Shown here in pieces: positions 52,062-62,174 of a stretch of DNA of 64,000 bases. Both the position numbers and the translations under genes were made by a program. The stretch lies in assembly GCF_963666525.1 (NCBI RefSeq), contig NZ_OY762905.1, positions 1,116,001 through 1,180,000 of the forward strand, read 5' to 3'. Source of the DNA: an uncultured Cohaesibacter sp. (GTDB taxonomy: Bacteria > Pseudomonadota > Alphaproteobacteria > Rhizobiales > Cohaesibacteraceae). The notes beneath the pieces are model-generated. The model worked only from the letters and a program-made list of their open reading frames with translations. It was not told the origin of the DNA and ran no database searches. The number at the start of each line of letters is the position of its first letter. The stretch's first letter is position 1.

Positions 52062-54425
52062 ATGTCACCACTGGACCGGAAGCTGGCAAGAGATCTCTGG
52101 CGCATCAAGGGGCAGGCCATCGCCATTGCCATGGTCATCGCCACGGGTGTCACGCTTCTGGTGATGATGGCCGGTGTCGTCAATTCCCTTCAGGAAACGC
52201 GACGGGTCTATTACGAGCGCAACCGCCTTGGCGATGTCTTTGCGCCGGTCAAGCGAGCCCCTTCCCACGTTATCCGCAAGCTGGCAGCACTCCCTGGCGT
52301 GTCCGCAGCCGAGGGGCGCATCACCGGTTCCGCCCTCATCAGTCTGCCAAGCCTCGACCTGCCCCTGCGCGCCATTGCCATTTCGTTGCCGGATACCGGT
52401 GCGCCACGCCTCAACGCCATCCACCTGACCGATGGTCGCCGGATGGACCCGAAGGACGCCGACGAAATCATCCTGCTCAACAGTTTCGCGCGGTCCCACG
52501 ATCTCAAGCCCGGCGACACACTATCCGCCACGATGAATGGAGCCAGACGCACCCTCACCATTGTCGGCCTCGCCCAGTCGCCGGAATATCTCTACAGCGT
52601 TGCGCCGGGAGAAATGATCTCCGATGACAGCCGCTTCGGCGTCATCTGGATGAGCCGAACCGCCCTTGCCGCCGCGTTTGACATGCAAGGGGCCTTCAAC
52701 GAGGCCATCCTCTCCATCGGCCGCAGCAACAATCTGCAGGAAACCCTCGACCGGGTCGACCGTATCCTGTCCCCTTACGGCGGTCTTGGTGCCTATGGTC
52801 TCAAGGATCTGACGTCTAACCGCTTCGTCACGGAGGAAATCGAGGGCATGCGTTCTTCGGCGCGTGTCGTTCCACCGCTGTTTCTGGCCGTGGCCGCCTT
52901 CCTGCTCAACATCGTCATCTCCCGCATGGTCGAGGCCGAGCGGGAGCAGATCGGTCTCATCAAGGCCTTCGGCTACACCAATAGCGAGGTCGGGCTGCAT
53001 TATTTCAAATTTGTGCTGATCATCGCCATTGGCGGTGCGATGCTCGGCTGTCTGGGAGGCATCGCCATGGGGCGGGCGATGATGCCGCTCTATCTGACCT
53101 ACTACAAATTCCCGATGCTGGTCTTCCGCCTTGACCCGGCCTCCTTTGCCACAGCAATCCTCACCTCGATTGCCGCTGCCTCGGCAGGCGGATTGCTGGT
53201 CCTCAGGAAGGTATTTGCCCTCACGCCCGCCGTTGCCATGCGCCCTCCGGCTCCACCGGACTATTCGACCACGGGCCGCTTCGGCAAACGGCTCATCACT
53301 CTCCTTGATCAACCGAGCCGGATGGTTTTGCGGCGCATCACGCGCCAGCCCGGTCGCATGCTCGGCTCGCTGGCAGGCATTGCCTGCGGCATGGCGCTTT
53401 CGGTCTCGATGATCTCGATGCTGGCCGGATTCGACCACACGATAGACCTCACCTATACGGTGATGGACCGCTCTGACGTGACGGTGACCTTCACCCACCC
53501 GATCGGCGAGACAGTCATCCACGAGCTTGAGAGCATCCCCGGCATTATCGACACGGAACCGGAGCGCAGCGTTGCCGTCGTCTTCCGTAACGGCGTGGAA
53601 AGCTATCGCGGCGCCATCACCGGCCTCATACCGCAGCCACGCCTCAAACGGGCCCTTGATGAGAAAAGCGCGCCCATCACCCTCTCCCGGCAGGGCATCA
53701 CCCTGTCGCGATCCCTCGCCTCGATGCTGGCAATCGAACCCGGCGCAATCCTCAACATCGATGTGCTCGAAGGTGAGCGCCCCAGTTTGCGCATTCCGGT
53801 GAGCGGTGTCGCCGAAAGCCTGCTCGGCTCCCCCGCCTACATGCAGATCGACGCGCTCACCCGCCTTCTTGGCGAACCCGGACGCATTTCTTCAGTCTAT
53901 CTGCGCATCGACAAAAACCGCGCAGGAGCCATCTTCAAAGCGCTCAAAAGCCGCCCCTATGTGGCCGGGGTCAGCATGAAATCCGATGCCCGGGCCGCCT
54001 TCCAGAAGATGATGGACACCGGCGCCGGATCCATGCGCTATGTCATGCTGATCATCGCCGCCATTATCACCTTCGGCATCGTCTACAACGCCGCCCGCAT
54101 TGCCTTTGCCGAGCGCCAGCGCGATCTTGCCAGCCTCAGGGTGATGGGCTTCACCCGGTCGGAAGTGTCCTTCGTTCTGCTGGGGGAACTGGCGGTTATC
54201 ACATTGGCCGCCCTGCCCATCGGCTCCATTCTGGGCTATTATTTCACCATGGTGATCGCCAAAGGGTTCAGCACGGACCTCTATCAGATTCCGATCCTTT
54301 TCATCCCCGAGAGCTATGGCCGGGCCGCTCTTGCGGTTCTGGCCGCAGCCATTTTCTCGGGCTGGATCGTCCGGCGTGACATCGATCGCGCAGACCTTGT
54401 CTCGGCCCTCAAGATCAGGGAATGA
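52062..54425 (+). CDS. FtsX-like ABC permease, duplicated
   Basis: A 787-aa membrane protein with an N-terminal helix, a large periplasmic domain, two FtsX blocks (about residues 265-380 and 655-780) and a second periplasmic domain between them. AEREQIGLIKAFGYTNSEV and AERQRDLASLRVMGFTRSEV are the paired cytoplasmic coupling motifs. It works with the upstream ATPase to move a substrate from periplasm or membrane, as in MacB-like and DevC-like pumps. Confidence 0.88.
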   Translation: MSPLDRKLARDLWRIKGQAIAIAMVIATGVTLLVMMAGVVNSLQETRRVYYERNRLGDVFAPVKRAPSHVIRKLAALPGVSAAEGRITGSALISLPSLDLPLRAIAISLPDTGAPRLNAIHLTDGRRMDPKDADEIILLNSFARSHDLKPGDTLSATMNGARRTLTIVGLAQSPEYLYSVAPGEMISDDSRFGVIWMSRTALAAAFDMQGAFNEAILSIGRSNNLQETLDRVDRILSPYGGLGAYGLKDLTSNRFVTEEIEGMRSSARVVPPLFLAVAAFLLNIVISRMVEAEREQIGLIKAFGYTNSEVGLHYFKFVLIIAIGGAMLGCLGGIAMGRAMMPLYLTYYKFPMLVFRLDPASFATAILTSIAAASAGGLLVLRKVFALTPAVAMRPPAPPDYSTTGRFGKRLITLLDQPSRMVLRRITRQPGRMLGSLAGIACGMALSVSMISMLAGFDHTIDLTYTVMDRSDVTVTFTHPIGETVIHELESIPGIIDTEPERSVAVVFRNGVESYRGAITGLIPQPRLKRALDEKSAPITLSRQGITLSRSLASMLAIEPGAILNIDVLEGERPSLRIPVSGVAESLLGSPAYMQIDALTRLLGEPGRISSVYLRIDKNRAGAIFKALKSRPYVAGVSMKSDARAAFQKMMDTGAGSMRYVMLIIAAIITFGIVYNAARIAFAERQRDLASLRVMGFTRSEVSFVLLGELAVITLAALPIGSILGYYFTMVIAKGFSTDLYQIPILFIPESYGRAALAVLAAAIFSGWIVRRDIDRADLVSALKIRE

Positions 54426-54484
54426 AACGGCAGGAGAGGAACAGGGAAAATGAACACCAGTCGCAAACCGGAGGGCTGACAGTC

Positions 54485-55708
54485 ATGGCCAGAAAAAGAT
54501 CCCGCTCCTATTTCGCCATCGCGGCAACGGTCGTCGTCGTGGCAGCCCTCGCCTATGCCTTCTGGCCGCGCCCGACATCGGTTGACATGGGCACGGCGAT
54601 GATGGGTTCGATGCAGGTCACCATCAATGAGGAAGGCTTCACCCGCGTCCATGATGCCTATGTGGTCTCAAGCCCGGTGGCCGGGCGCCTGTTGCGGGTG
54701 GAGGTCGAACCGGGCGATCCGGTACTCAAGGGCGAGACGGTCATTGCCCGGATGCGTCCGGCAAGCCCCGCCATGCTCGACATCCGGACCCGCGAACAGG
54801 CCAACGCCTCCGTTACCGCAGCAGAAGCCACCTTGCGGGTTGCGCGGGCCGATCTCAACAAGGCACAGTCCGATCTGGAGCTGGCCACCCGTGAGCTTGA
54901 CCGCACCCGACAGCTTGCAGCAAAAGATACCGCCAGCAAGGCCGCCCTCGACCGCGCAGAGGCAAGCTATCGCACCGCCAGTGCGGCCCGCGACAATGCC
55001 GAAGCGGTGATTGGCGTCAGGGAAGCCGAACTCGACAATGCCCGCGCCCGCCTCATCGGCTTTGACACGACCTCGGGTGCCGCCTCCGGCAGCGATGGGG
55101 CGACTGTGCCACTCACGGCGCCGACCACCGGCACCGTTCTGCGCGTCATTCAGAAGAGCGAAACCACGTTGGCCGCAGGCACCGACATCATGGAAATCGG
55201 CAATATCGATCATGATCTGGAAGTCGTTGTCGAGCTGCTCTCCACCGATGCGGTTCAGGTCAACCCCGGCGACCGCGTGATGATCGAGGATTGGGGCGGC
55301 GACAGGCAGCTTGAAGGCGTTGTCGATCGGGTCGAACCATGGGGTTACACAAAATATTCCTCCCTCGGAGTAGAAGAACAGCGGGTCAAGGCCGTCATTC
55401 GCTTCACCAGCCCACGGGCCGAACGGGAAAAGCTCGGCCACGGTTATCGTGTTGAGGTCAAAATTGTTGTCTGGTCGGCAGACAACACCCTCATCGCCCC
55501 CTCCAACGCCCTGTTCCGCGATGGTGAAAACTGGGCCGTTTTCAGGGTGGTGGACAAAACAGCACATCAAACCCTTGTAAAGGTCGGAAAAGACAATGGT
55601 ATTTCAGCGCAAATCCTTGATGGATTGAGTGCAGGCGACGAAATCATCCTCTATCCATCCGCCGGCCTTGGCGACGGGACAAAAGTCACGCGCCGAACAG
55701 TGGAATGA
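54485..55708 (+). CDS. HlyD-family periplasmic adaptor
   Basis: A 407-aa membrane fusion protein with an N-terminal helix (about residues 9-27), VSSPVAGRLLRVEVEPGDPVLKG lipoyl half, coiled coil (about 105-180) and beta barrel. It completes an ATPase/FtsX/HlyD exporter. ATG 54485 has GGAGGG upstream; an earlier ATG at 54422 overlaps the FtsX stop by 4 bp and remains possible. Confidence 0.87.
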   Translation: MARKRSRSYFAIAATVVVVAALAYAFWPRPTSVDMGTAMMGSMQVTINEEGFTRVHDAYVVSSPVAGRLLRVEVEPGDPVLKGETVIARMRPASPAMLDIRTREQANASVTAAEATLRVARADLNKAQSDLELATRELDRTRQLAAKDTASKAALDRAEASYRTASAARDNAEAVIGVREAELDNARARLIGFDTTSGAASGSDGATVPLTAPTTGTVLRVIQKSETTLAAGTDIMEIGNIDHDLEVVVELLSTDAVQVNPGDRVMIEDWGGDRQLEGVVDRVEPWGYTKYSSLGVEEQRVKAVIRFTSPRAEREKLGHGYRVEVKIVVWSADNTLIAPSNALFRDGENWAVFRVVDKTAHQTLVKVGKDNGISAQILDGLSAGDEIILYPSAGLGDGTKVTRRTVE

Positions 55709-55777
55709 AGGAGATACAAGGGTGATCGGTTTTGCGCCAGCCAACAGCCGCCGCGCCCCGATTTCAAAGGTAAACTC

Positions 55778-57223
55778 ATGACCGACCAGCCCATCGCCAG
55801 CACCCCGACGCGCCCACAAATGAGCAAGAAGCTGGCAGCCTTCTATCGCCCTGAAGTGGTTCTCAGCCATGACTGTGCACCGGAAGGCGGAGCGGATTGG
55901 GACCCGATTGCACCAGTGCTGAAGGGCATTCCCCGCAGTCTCAAGCCCGACTATCGCGTCGATCCGGGCGACATGACCAAACCCGATTGCTTTGCCTCGA
56001 TCCAGCAGGCCATCAGCCAGGCCATCAGCGATGCCAAAAGCAAAGGCCTCAGCAAACGCCTCCATATTGAGATTGCGCCGGGCACATACAACGAACTGGT
56101 CTACGTCCCCTCGCTGGAAGTGAACGGACGAAAGGTGCCTATCACGCTCTACGCTCGCGATACGGATGCCCGCAAGACCGTCATCTCGGTCGCCATCGAT
56201 CAGGGTCTGACCGCAGATGCCTATACCATGCGCTTCGGCTCGGCCTTTCTCAACACCGAGCCCAGCATCCGGGCGATGTTCGAGGAGGTCTCGGCACGGG
56301 GCGATTTCGACATCGGCACCACCAACTCTTGCGTCATGCGCGTACGCAACGGTGGCTTCGAGGCCCTGAATCTGACCATCGAGAACAGCTACAATGAAGA
56401 CCGGCTCACGCCTGACATTGCCGACAGGACGGATGTGGCACGCAACCATCAAGGCCAGTGGGCCCACGGTCAGCATCAGGCCGTTGCCGTGCTGATCGAT
56501 GCTGCGGACCGCGTGCTGTTTGACAATGTCCGCCTGCTCGGCGATCAGGACACCCTCTATTTCAAGACCAACGAGCCGCATAAGACGGTAAAATCCTACT
56601 TCAGGAATTGCTATATAGAAGGCGACGTCGACTTCATTTTCGGCAACAGCACCGCCTTTTTCGACCATTGCGAAATCCGCTCCAAAGGCGCCAGAACATC
56701 CGACACCTATGTCGCCGCGCCCAGCACAAACATCCATATCCCCTATGGCATCGTTTTCTGGGATTGCGATTTCACCCATGACGACAGCGAGGCTGCCTTG
56801 GGAGGCCGCTTCTATCTCGGGCGACAATGGTTCGAGCGGGTCCGCGCAACCCCCTATGGCTCCTCGCCGGTGCCCGGCTATAGCTGCACCCTTGGCGAAT
56901 TGTCCCACTATGAGGAACCGACCGGCACCATAGCACTGAAGACGCTGGAAGCGGTCGGCAAGGTCGCCGTGCTTCACAGCCGCATCGGCAGGCACATCAA
57001 CCGCTTTGCCCCGTGGACCGATTGGAATGGCGGGGAATTCGATCAGGGCGGCACCTACCACCCTGCCCCGTGGGCTCCGCGTTTCCGCCCGGTCCAGTAT
57101 GGCATCGCCGACTTCAACCGCCATCTCGCTGGCTGGCTGAAGCAACAGGGCCTTGCCTACGACGAGCAGAACGCCCCCCTGCCCTTCATTGCCGAATATG
57201 GCAACGAAACCACGGATCGCTAG
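55778..57223 (+). CDS. Pectinesterase-family protein without signal peptide
   Basis: A 481-aa right-handed beta-helix enzyme of carbohydrate esterase family 8. Catalytic motifs are intact: GDQDT at about residues 255-259, EGDVDFIFG with the nucleophile Asp near 283-285, and LGRQW near 347-351. These enzymes remove methyl esters from pectin. The N-terminus TDQPIASTPTRPQMSKK is not a Sec or Tat signal, so the protein may be cytoplasmic or use another route; this is unusual for the family. It lies 69 bp after an exporter and before a sugar-acid gene cluster. Confidence 0.85.
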   Translation: MTDQPIASTPTRPQMSKKLAAFYRPEVVLSHDCAPEGGADWDPIAPVLKGIPRSLKPDYRVDPGDMTKPDCFASIQQAISQAISDAKSKGLSKRLHIEIAPGTYNELVYVPSLEVNGRKVPITLYARDTDARKTVISVAIDQGLTADAYTMRFGSAFLNTEPSIRAMFEEVSARGDFDIGTTNSCVMRVRNGGFEALNLTIENSYNEDRLTPDIADRTDVARNHQGQWAHGQHQAVAVLIDAADRVLFDNVRLLGDQDTLYFKTNEPHKTVKSYFRNCYIEGDVDFIFGNSTAFFDHCEIRSKGARTSDTYVAAPSTNIHIPYGIVFWDCDFTHDDSEAALGGRFYLGRQWFERVRATPYGSSPVPGYSCTLGELSHYEEPTGTIALKTLEAVGKVAVLHSRIGRHINRFAPWTDWNGGEFDQGGTYHPAPWAPRFRPVQYGIADFNRHLAGWLKQQGLAYDEQNAPLPFIAEYGNETTDR

Positions 57224-57493
57224 CTCCCCTCTGCCAACATCGAAGATCAATCAACCGACCGCATGTGCCCAACGTGCGAGCGCATCGGCATGTTGTGATC
57301 GGACATCGACAGGATGGCGAACCATTCCATCATCCTCAACACTTAGGCCTAAGGACAAACCCCGGACTGTTCATCAACCGCTTTCTCACAACTCATTGAT
57401 TTCCTATCGCATTCCAAGTCTCAAAAGCACCGTCTCCACCGGCTTCCATATGCTTTTTTGATGGTATCTGGCAACCAGTGACCAGAATCAGCC
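57224..57493. other. Intergenic region upstream of the GntR gene
   Basis: No gene is visible. The likely GntR promoter follows at its right edge. Confidence 0.45.
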
Positions 57494-57521
57494 TTGACAA
57501 AAATCGAGTCCGATCTAAGAT
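57494..57521 (+). promoter_or_regulatory. Probable promoter of the GntR gene
   Basis: TTGACA (57494-57499) and TAAGAT (57516-57521) are 16 bp apart, 66 bp before the GntR start codon. Confidence 0.55.
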
Positions 57522-57587
57522 TTACCTAAATATTTTTGAGTAAAAATGAACGCTGCAGCTCAATTCAACTCAAAGGAAAGCACCTGA

Positions 57588-58400
57588 ATGAAAGACCTCA
57601 AGACTGGGACCCCGAAGGGGCAGAACAGCCGCAAATCCGACCTCAAACAGTTCATCAACACATCGCTTGTGGATCTGGTGGCCAAACAGATCCGTTCGAT
57701 GATTTTCGCCGGCGACTATCTGCCGGGAGAAAAACTGGTGGTGCGGGAGTTGTCCGAAGTGCTGGGCGTAAGCCACACCCCGGTCAAGGATGCGCTGAAC
57801 CGCCTCGTATCGGAGGATCTGGTCGAAGCGATTCCCAACAAGAGCATGGTCGTCAAGAGTTTCACCAACAATGAACTGGTTGAACGACTGGGCGTCCGGC
57901 TGATGTGCGAGCTCTTTTATGCCGGTGAGATCATTCGGTCGGCCAGAAAGGACGACACACTGGTGGTGGATCTGGAAGCCTGTCTGACCGCCATGGAGGA
58001 GGCAATCAGCGACGACACCAGCATCGATTATGAAGCCTGGGTGTCAAATGAAACCCGCTTTCACCGGCGCTACATGATGGCAGCCCAGAACCAGTCTCTG
58101 GTGACTGTCTACAATGGCCTCAACACCAATGAGTTCACGTTCTTTGCCTATCTGCACAATGAGCACAAGCCGCTGAAGCGACCGATTTTCGAGAATAATC
58201 TGGTTGAGCACCGCGAGATCATCGAAGCGCTCAAGGCGCTCGATCAAGCCAGATTTGTCAAGGCCATCGCATGGCATGTCCTGCATGCCTGCGAGGACTA
58301 CAACGTCGATGAGGAAGCCAAGCTTCGCATCGACCAGATAAAGAGGCTGGCAGAGTGCCACCTCGACGGGCTGGGAAAACCGTCTCAAAAAATTTCCTGA
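57588..58400 (+). CDS. GntR-family regulator with FCD domain
   Basis: A 270-aa protein with a GntR winged helix near residues 25-90 (LPGEKLVVRELSEVLGVSHTPVKDALNRLVSEDLVEAIPNKSMVV) and an FCD ligand domain with metal-binding His/Asp residues. It directly precedes the TRAP/aldolase/kinase genes and probably regulates them in response to a sugar acid. Confidence 0.9.
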   Translation: MKDLKTGTPKGQNSRKSDLKQFINTSLVDLVAKQIRSMIFAGDYLPGEKLVVRELSEVLGVSHTPVKDALNRLVSEDLVEAIPNKSMVVKSFTNNELVERLGVRLMCELFYAGEIIRSARKDDTLVVDLEACLTAMEEAISDDTSIDYEAWVSNETRFHRRYMMAAQNQSLVTVYNGLNTNEFTFFAYLHNEHKPLKRPIFENNLVEHREIIEALKALDQARFVKAIAWHVLHACEDYNVDEEAKLRIDQIKRLAECHLDGLGKPSQKIS

Positions 58401-58504
58401 CTTTCTGCCCTGGATACGTCTCGACTGAGCCTGCCCGTGCCCGCATGGTCAGGACCCCGCCTCGTACCCGAGACAGATTTGCGTTTAACCCTATGGAGGA
58501 AATC

Positions 58505-59500
58505 ATGAAAAAAACAACTTGGGTATTGACGTTGCTTGCCGGTGCTGCACTGACCGCAGCAGGAGGAATGATGACCAGCACATCAGCTCTGGCAGCAGAT
58601 CAGATCGTCTTGCGTCTTGCCCATATCAACGCAAATACGGATCCAAAACAAAAAGATGCCGAAAAGTTCAAGGAACTTGTCGAGCAGAAGACCAACGGTC
58701 AGGTCAAGGTTGAAATCTACGGCGCGGGCGTTCTTGGCAACGTGCGCGAAATCATCGAAGGCCTGCAGCTGGGCACCAACGAAGTCGTCATCGAAGGCTT
58801 CGGCACACTGCCGTCCTACACCAATCTCTCCCTGCTCGACCTCGTGCCCTTCATGTTCCGTGACCGTGCCCATTTCGACAAGGTCTGGGAAGGCGAGCTT
58901 GGCGGAGAATTGCTCAAGCAAGCTGGTGATGAGGCAGGCATGAAGCTGTTTGGCCCATCCTATCGCGGTGTGCGTGTCACCACCTCGACCAAGAAGTTCA
59001 CCGACGTTGCCGGTGTCAAGGGCCTGAAGATCCGCGTTCCCGCCGACGACATGAGCGTCAAGACCTGGCAGGCTCTGGGTGCAACCCCGACCCCGATGGC
59101 CATGACCGAAGTGCTCACCGGCCTGCAGCAGGGCACCGTGGAAGCTCAGGAGAACCCTCCGATCCTGTCCTACAACTTCGGCCTTGCCGACATCTGCAAA
59201 TTCCTCATCAAGACCGACCACCGCTGGAGCGCCGACGTCTTCATGATGGATCAGTCCTACTTCAACAGCCTGCCTGAAAATGTCCAGACTGCCATTGTCG
59301 AAGCTGGCAATGAAGCCGGTCACTACACCAGCGGCCTGATCACCGATAACGAGGATGGCTTCCTGCAGAAATGGAAAGATGCCGGTGCCGAGATCGTCAC
59401 CCCTGAACTCGACGGCTTCCGGGAAGCAACAAAAGATGTCGTCAAAGACAACTTCCCTGAACTGACGGACTGGGTCGAAAAGATCAAAGCCGTTCAATAA
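58505..59500 (+). CDS. TRAP transporter substrate-binding protein (DctP family), second system
   Basis: A 331-aa periplasmic protein with a Sec signal (residues 1 to about 32, ending ALA). VLGNVREIIEGLQLGTNEVVIEG, GLKIRVPADDMSVKTWQALGATPTPMA (with the substrate carboxylate Arg) and GTVEAQENPP are characteristic of the C4-dicarboxylate/sugar-acid TRAP group. GGAGG precedes ATG 58505. A sugar acid is the likely cargo from the linked aldolase and kinase. Confidence 0.9.
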   Translation: MKKTTWVLTLLAGAALTAAGGMMTSTSALAADQIVLRLAHINANTDPKQKDAEKFKELVEQKTNGQVKVEIYGAGVLGNVREIIEGLQLGTNEVVIEGFGTLPSYTNLSLLDLVPFMFRDRAHFDKVWEGELGGELLKQAGDEAGMKLFGPSYRGVRVTTSTKKFTDVAGVKGLKIRVPADDMSVKTWQALGATPTPMAMTEVLTGLQQGTVEAQENPPILSYNFGLADICKFLIKTDHRWSADVFMMDQSYFNSLPENVQTAIVEAGNEAGHYTSGLITDNEDGFLQKWKDAGAEIVTPELDGFREATKDVVKDNFPELTDWVEKIKAVQ

Positions 59501-59632
59501 TCTGCACTCGCCAGAGCCAAATGAATGACCAACGGGTGCCGGAGCCCAATGCCGGCACCCGACGGGTCAGTCATGCCCGTTCCTTCCCCACTGCAGGGCG
59601 GCCAAAGCCGCCGGAGACCTGCGGAGAAAACC

Positions 59633-60139
59633 ATGCGTACTTTAGAGTGGGTCTGTAGTGCGATCGAGAAGACCATCAACTTCATCATCATCGTCTGCCT
59701 TATGATGATGACAGCGGTTATCTTCTATCAGGTCGTATTGCGCTACGTCTTTGACAGTTCAAACATCTGGGCGGAAGAATTCGCCCGTTATGCGTTCATC
59801 TGGGTCGTTCTCCTCGGAGCGGCCAGCGCGCTGCGCCGGTTCCAGCACATCAGGATCGACTTCGTGGTCAACCTGCTGCCCGAGCGCGCCCAGAAACTGA
59901 TCAATTTCATCAACTACGTCCTGATCGTCGGGTTCCTTGCAACCCTGATCAAATACGGCATCGCCATCTCGCTGAAGACCACCCATCAGATCTCGGCCGG
60001 ACTACACATCCCGATGTCCTTCATGTACATGAGCATCCCCGTCGGCTCCGCACTGATGCTGCTGTTCACGGTGCAGATCATTCTGAGGGACTTCCTCGTG
60101 CCGACAGGTGCCAACACATCATCGTCCGGGAGCAAATAG
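59633..60139 (+). CDS. TRAP transporter small permease (DctQ family), second system
   Basis: A 168-aa membrane protein with four helices and the segment FYQVVLRYVFDSSNIWAEEFARYAFIWVVLLGAA, a clear DctQ signature. The ATG at 59633 is chosen because the earlier in-frame start adds an unrelated N-terminus. Confidence 0.9.
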   Translation: MRTLEWVCSAIEKTINFIIIVCLMMMTAVIFYQVVLRYVFDSSNIWAEEFARYAFIWVVLLGAASALRRFQHIRIDFVVNLLPERAQKLINFINYVLIVGFLATLIKYGIAISLKTTHQISAGLHIPMSFMYMSIPVGSALMLLFTVQIILRDFLVPTGANTSSSGSK

Positions 60140-60141
60140 TC

Positions 60142-61419
60142 ATGGGTATCGGAACCGTTCTACTCGTCGGCATGATTGTCCTCGTTCTGATGGGCATGCC
60201 CGTCGCCTTCGCCATCGGCATTGCGTCCATGGCCTCCATTCTCGTCGGCAACTACAACCTGATCGTCGTGCCGCAAAAGGTCCTCGCAGGCATGGATTCC
60301 TTTCCCATGCTGGCCATTCCCTTCTTCGTGCTCGCCGGTAACCTGATGACAGGGGGCGGCATAACAGACCGCATCCTCAGTTTCACCAAGGCGACCATGG
60401 GCTGGATGCGCGGCAGTCTGGGCATTGTCACCGTGATTGCATCAGCCATCTTTGCGGCCATCTCCGGCTCGGGCACCGCCACCGTAACGGCCATTGGTGG
60501 CATCACCATTCCTGCCATGAAGAAGGAAGGCTATCCGCCGGAACTCTCCGCCGCCATCGCGGCCAGCGCCTCGACGGTTGGCCCGCTGATCCCGCCAAGC
60601 ATCATCCTGATTGTCTATGGCAACTCGGTGCAGACCTCCATTCGCGAGTTGTTCATGGCGGCAGTCGTTCCGGGCATCGCACTTGTTCTGGGCTTTCTGG
60701 CCTACACCTACTACAAGGCCCGCAGCCTTGATCTGCCGGTTGGCAACAAGCTCGATCACAAGGAAGTCTGCCGGGAAACCAAGCGCAGCTTCTGGGCTCT
60801 GCTGATGCCGGTCATCATTCTGGGCGGCATTTTTGGCGGCGTCTTCACCCCGACCGAAGCCGCAGCCGTTTCCGCAGTCTATGCCTTCATCATCGGCCTG
60901 TTCGTCTATCGCAATCTGACCTTCAAGAGCATCAACCGGATCTTCTATGACAGCTGCATTGTCTCCACGATCATGCTGTTTCTGGTCGGCTGTTCCAAGA
61001 CATCGAGCTGGGTGTTGGCCATGGGGCGTGTCCCCGAAGCCATTGCGGCCAACCTGTTGTCGATTACCGATCAGCCCACCCTGTTGCTGCTGCTGCTCAA
61101 CATCTTCCTGCTGATCGTCGGCATGTTCATGGAAGCCAACGTTGCCGTTGTGATCTTCACCCCCATCCTGCTGCCCATCGCCATGGCCTGCGGCCTCAGC
61201 GTTGTCCAGTTCGGTGTGGTCATGTGCTTCAACCTCTGCCTTGGCCTGATCACGCCTCCGGTCGGTCTCTGTGCTCTGCTGGGCAACAACATCGCCGAGG
61301 GACGGCTGGAATTGACGCTGAGATATTGCGCCAGCATGTTCCTGGTCGGCTTTGTCATCCTGATGTGCACGACCTATGTCCCGGCCATGACGACCTGGCT
61401 ACCGAGCATTCTGAAATAG
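60142..61419 (+). CDS. TRAP transporter large permease (DctM family), second system
   Basis: A 425-aa polytopic protein: AIFAAISGSGTATVTAIGGITIPAM, STVGPLIPPSIILIVYG and NLCLGLITPPVGLC are DctM hallmarks. It begins two bases after the small-permease stop. Confidence 0.92.
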   Translation: MGIGTVLLVGMIVLVLMGMPVAFAIGIASMASILVGNYNLIVVPQKVLAGMDSFPMLAIPFFVLAGNLMTGGGITDRILSFTKATMGWMRGSLGIVTVIASAIFAAISGSGTATVTAIGGITIPAMKKEGYPPELSAAIAASASTVGPLIPPSIILIVYGNSVQTSIRELFMAAVVPGIALVLGFLAYTYYKARSLDLPVGNKLDHKEVCRETKRSFWALLMPVIILGGIFGGVFTPTEAAAVSAVYAFIIGLFVYRNLTFKSINRIFYDSCIVSTIMLFLVGCSKTSSWVLAMGRVPEAIAANLLSITDQPTLLLLLLNIFLLIVGMFMEANVAVVIFTPILLPIAMACGLSVVQFGVVMCFNLCLGLITPPVGLCALLGNNIAEGRLELTLRYCASMFLVGFVILMCTTYVPAMTTWLPSILK

Positions 61420-61514
61420 CCCCATGGTTTGAACGACCGCTCCGCTCCGGGCAACAGATGCGCAGACAGCAGGATGCGCCGTGCCCGGCAGCGGGAGGTC
61501 TCAAGGAAATCAAA

Positions 61515-62135
61515 ATGAAATCGCCCAATCCCCTCACCCGTTTTATTGACCTGTGCCACCGGGTCTATGCCAGAGACTTCGTTCCCGGTTCAGGCGGCAA
61601 TGCCAGCATGCGGCTTGGCGACAGGATCGTCATAACGCCCTCGGGCGTCAGCCTCGGCATGCTTGAGGAACAGGATCTCGTGACCATCGCCATGGACGGA
61701 TCGGTCATCGGAGCCGGCAAGCCTTCCAAGGAATGGCGCATGCACATGAATTGCTACGAGCGTGACGACGTCAACGTCGTCATTCATGTTCACAGCCCCT
61801 ACTCGGTCGCGGTCGCATGCCTGACGGACCTGGACCACAGCTGCGCCATGCCGGTCTACACCCCCGGCTATTCGGTGCGTGTCGGTGCCTTGCCTGTTGT
61901 ACCCTACTACCGCGCAGGCTCGACCGAACTGGCCAACAGCATCATCGCGATCATGGCCGATCGCAACTCTCTGCTGCTGGAAAACCACGGTGTCCTGACT
62001 GTTGGCGCTACCATCGATCAGGCCTTCAACCTGGTTGAGGAAATCGAGGAAAACGCCCATTTGCATTTCACCCTGAATGGCCGAGGCAAGCCGCTCAGCA
62101 GGCAACAGCAAGACGATCTGAACGGCAAATACTGA
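61515..62135 (+). CDS. Class II aldolase/adducin family protein
   Basis: A 206-aa zinc aldolase of the L-fuculose-phosphate/ribulose-phosphate epimerase group. GSGGNASMRLGDRIVITPSG is the substrate site; HVHSPYSVAVACL and LLLENHGVLTVG supply the Zn His residues, and a Glu follows. It could cleave the phosphosugar made by the FGGY kinase, giving DHAP and an aldehyde, but epimerase activity is equally possible. AAGGAAATCAAA precedes the ATG. Confidence 0.85.
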   Translation: MKSPNPLTRFIDLCHRVYARDFVPGSGGNASMRLGDRIVITPSGVSLGMLEEQDLVTIAMDGSVIGAGKPSKEWRMHMNCYERDDVNVVIHVHSPYSVAVACLTDLDHSCAMPVYTPGYSVRVGALPVVPYYRAGSTELANSIIAIMADRNSLLLENHGVLTVGATIDQAFNLVEEIEENAHLHFTLNGRGKPLSRQQQDDLNGKY

Positions 62136-62174
62136 TCATCTGTGACACCAAAATCAACAGGAAAGAACAATAAG

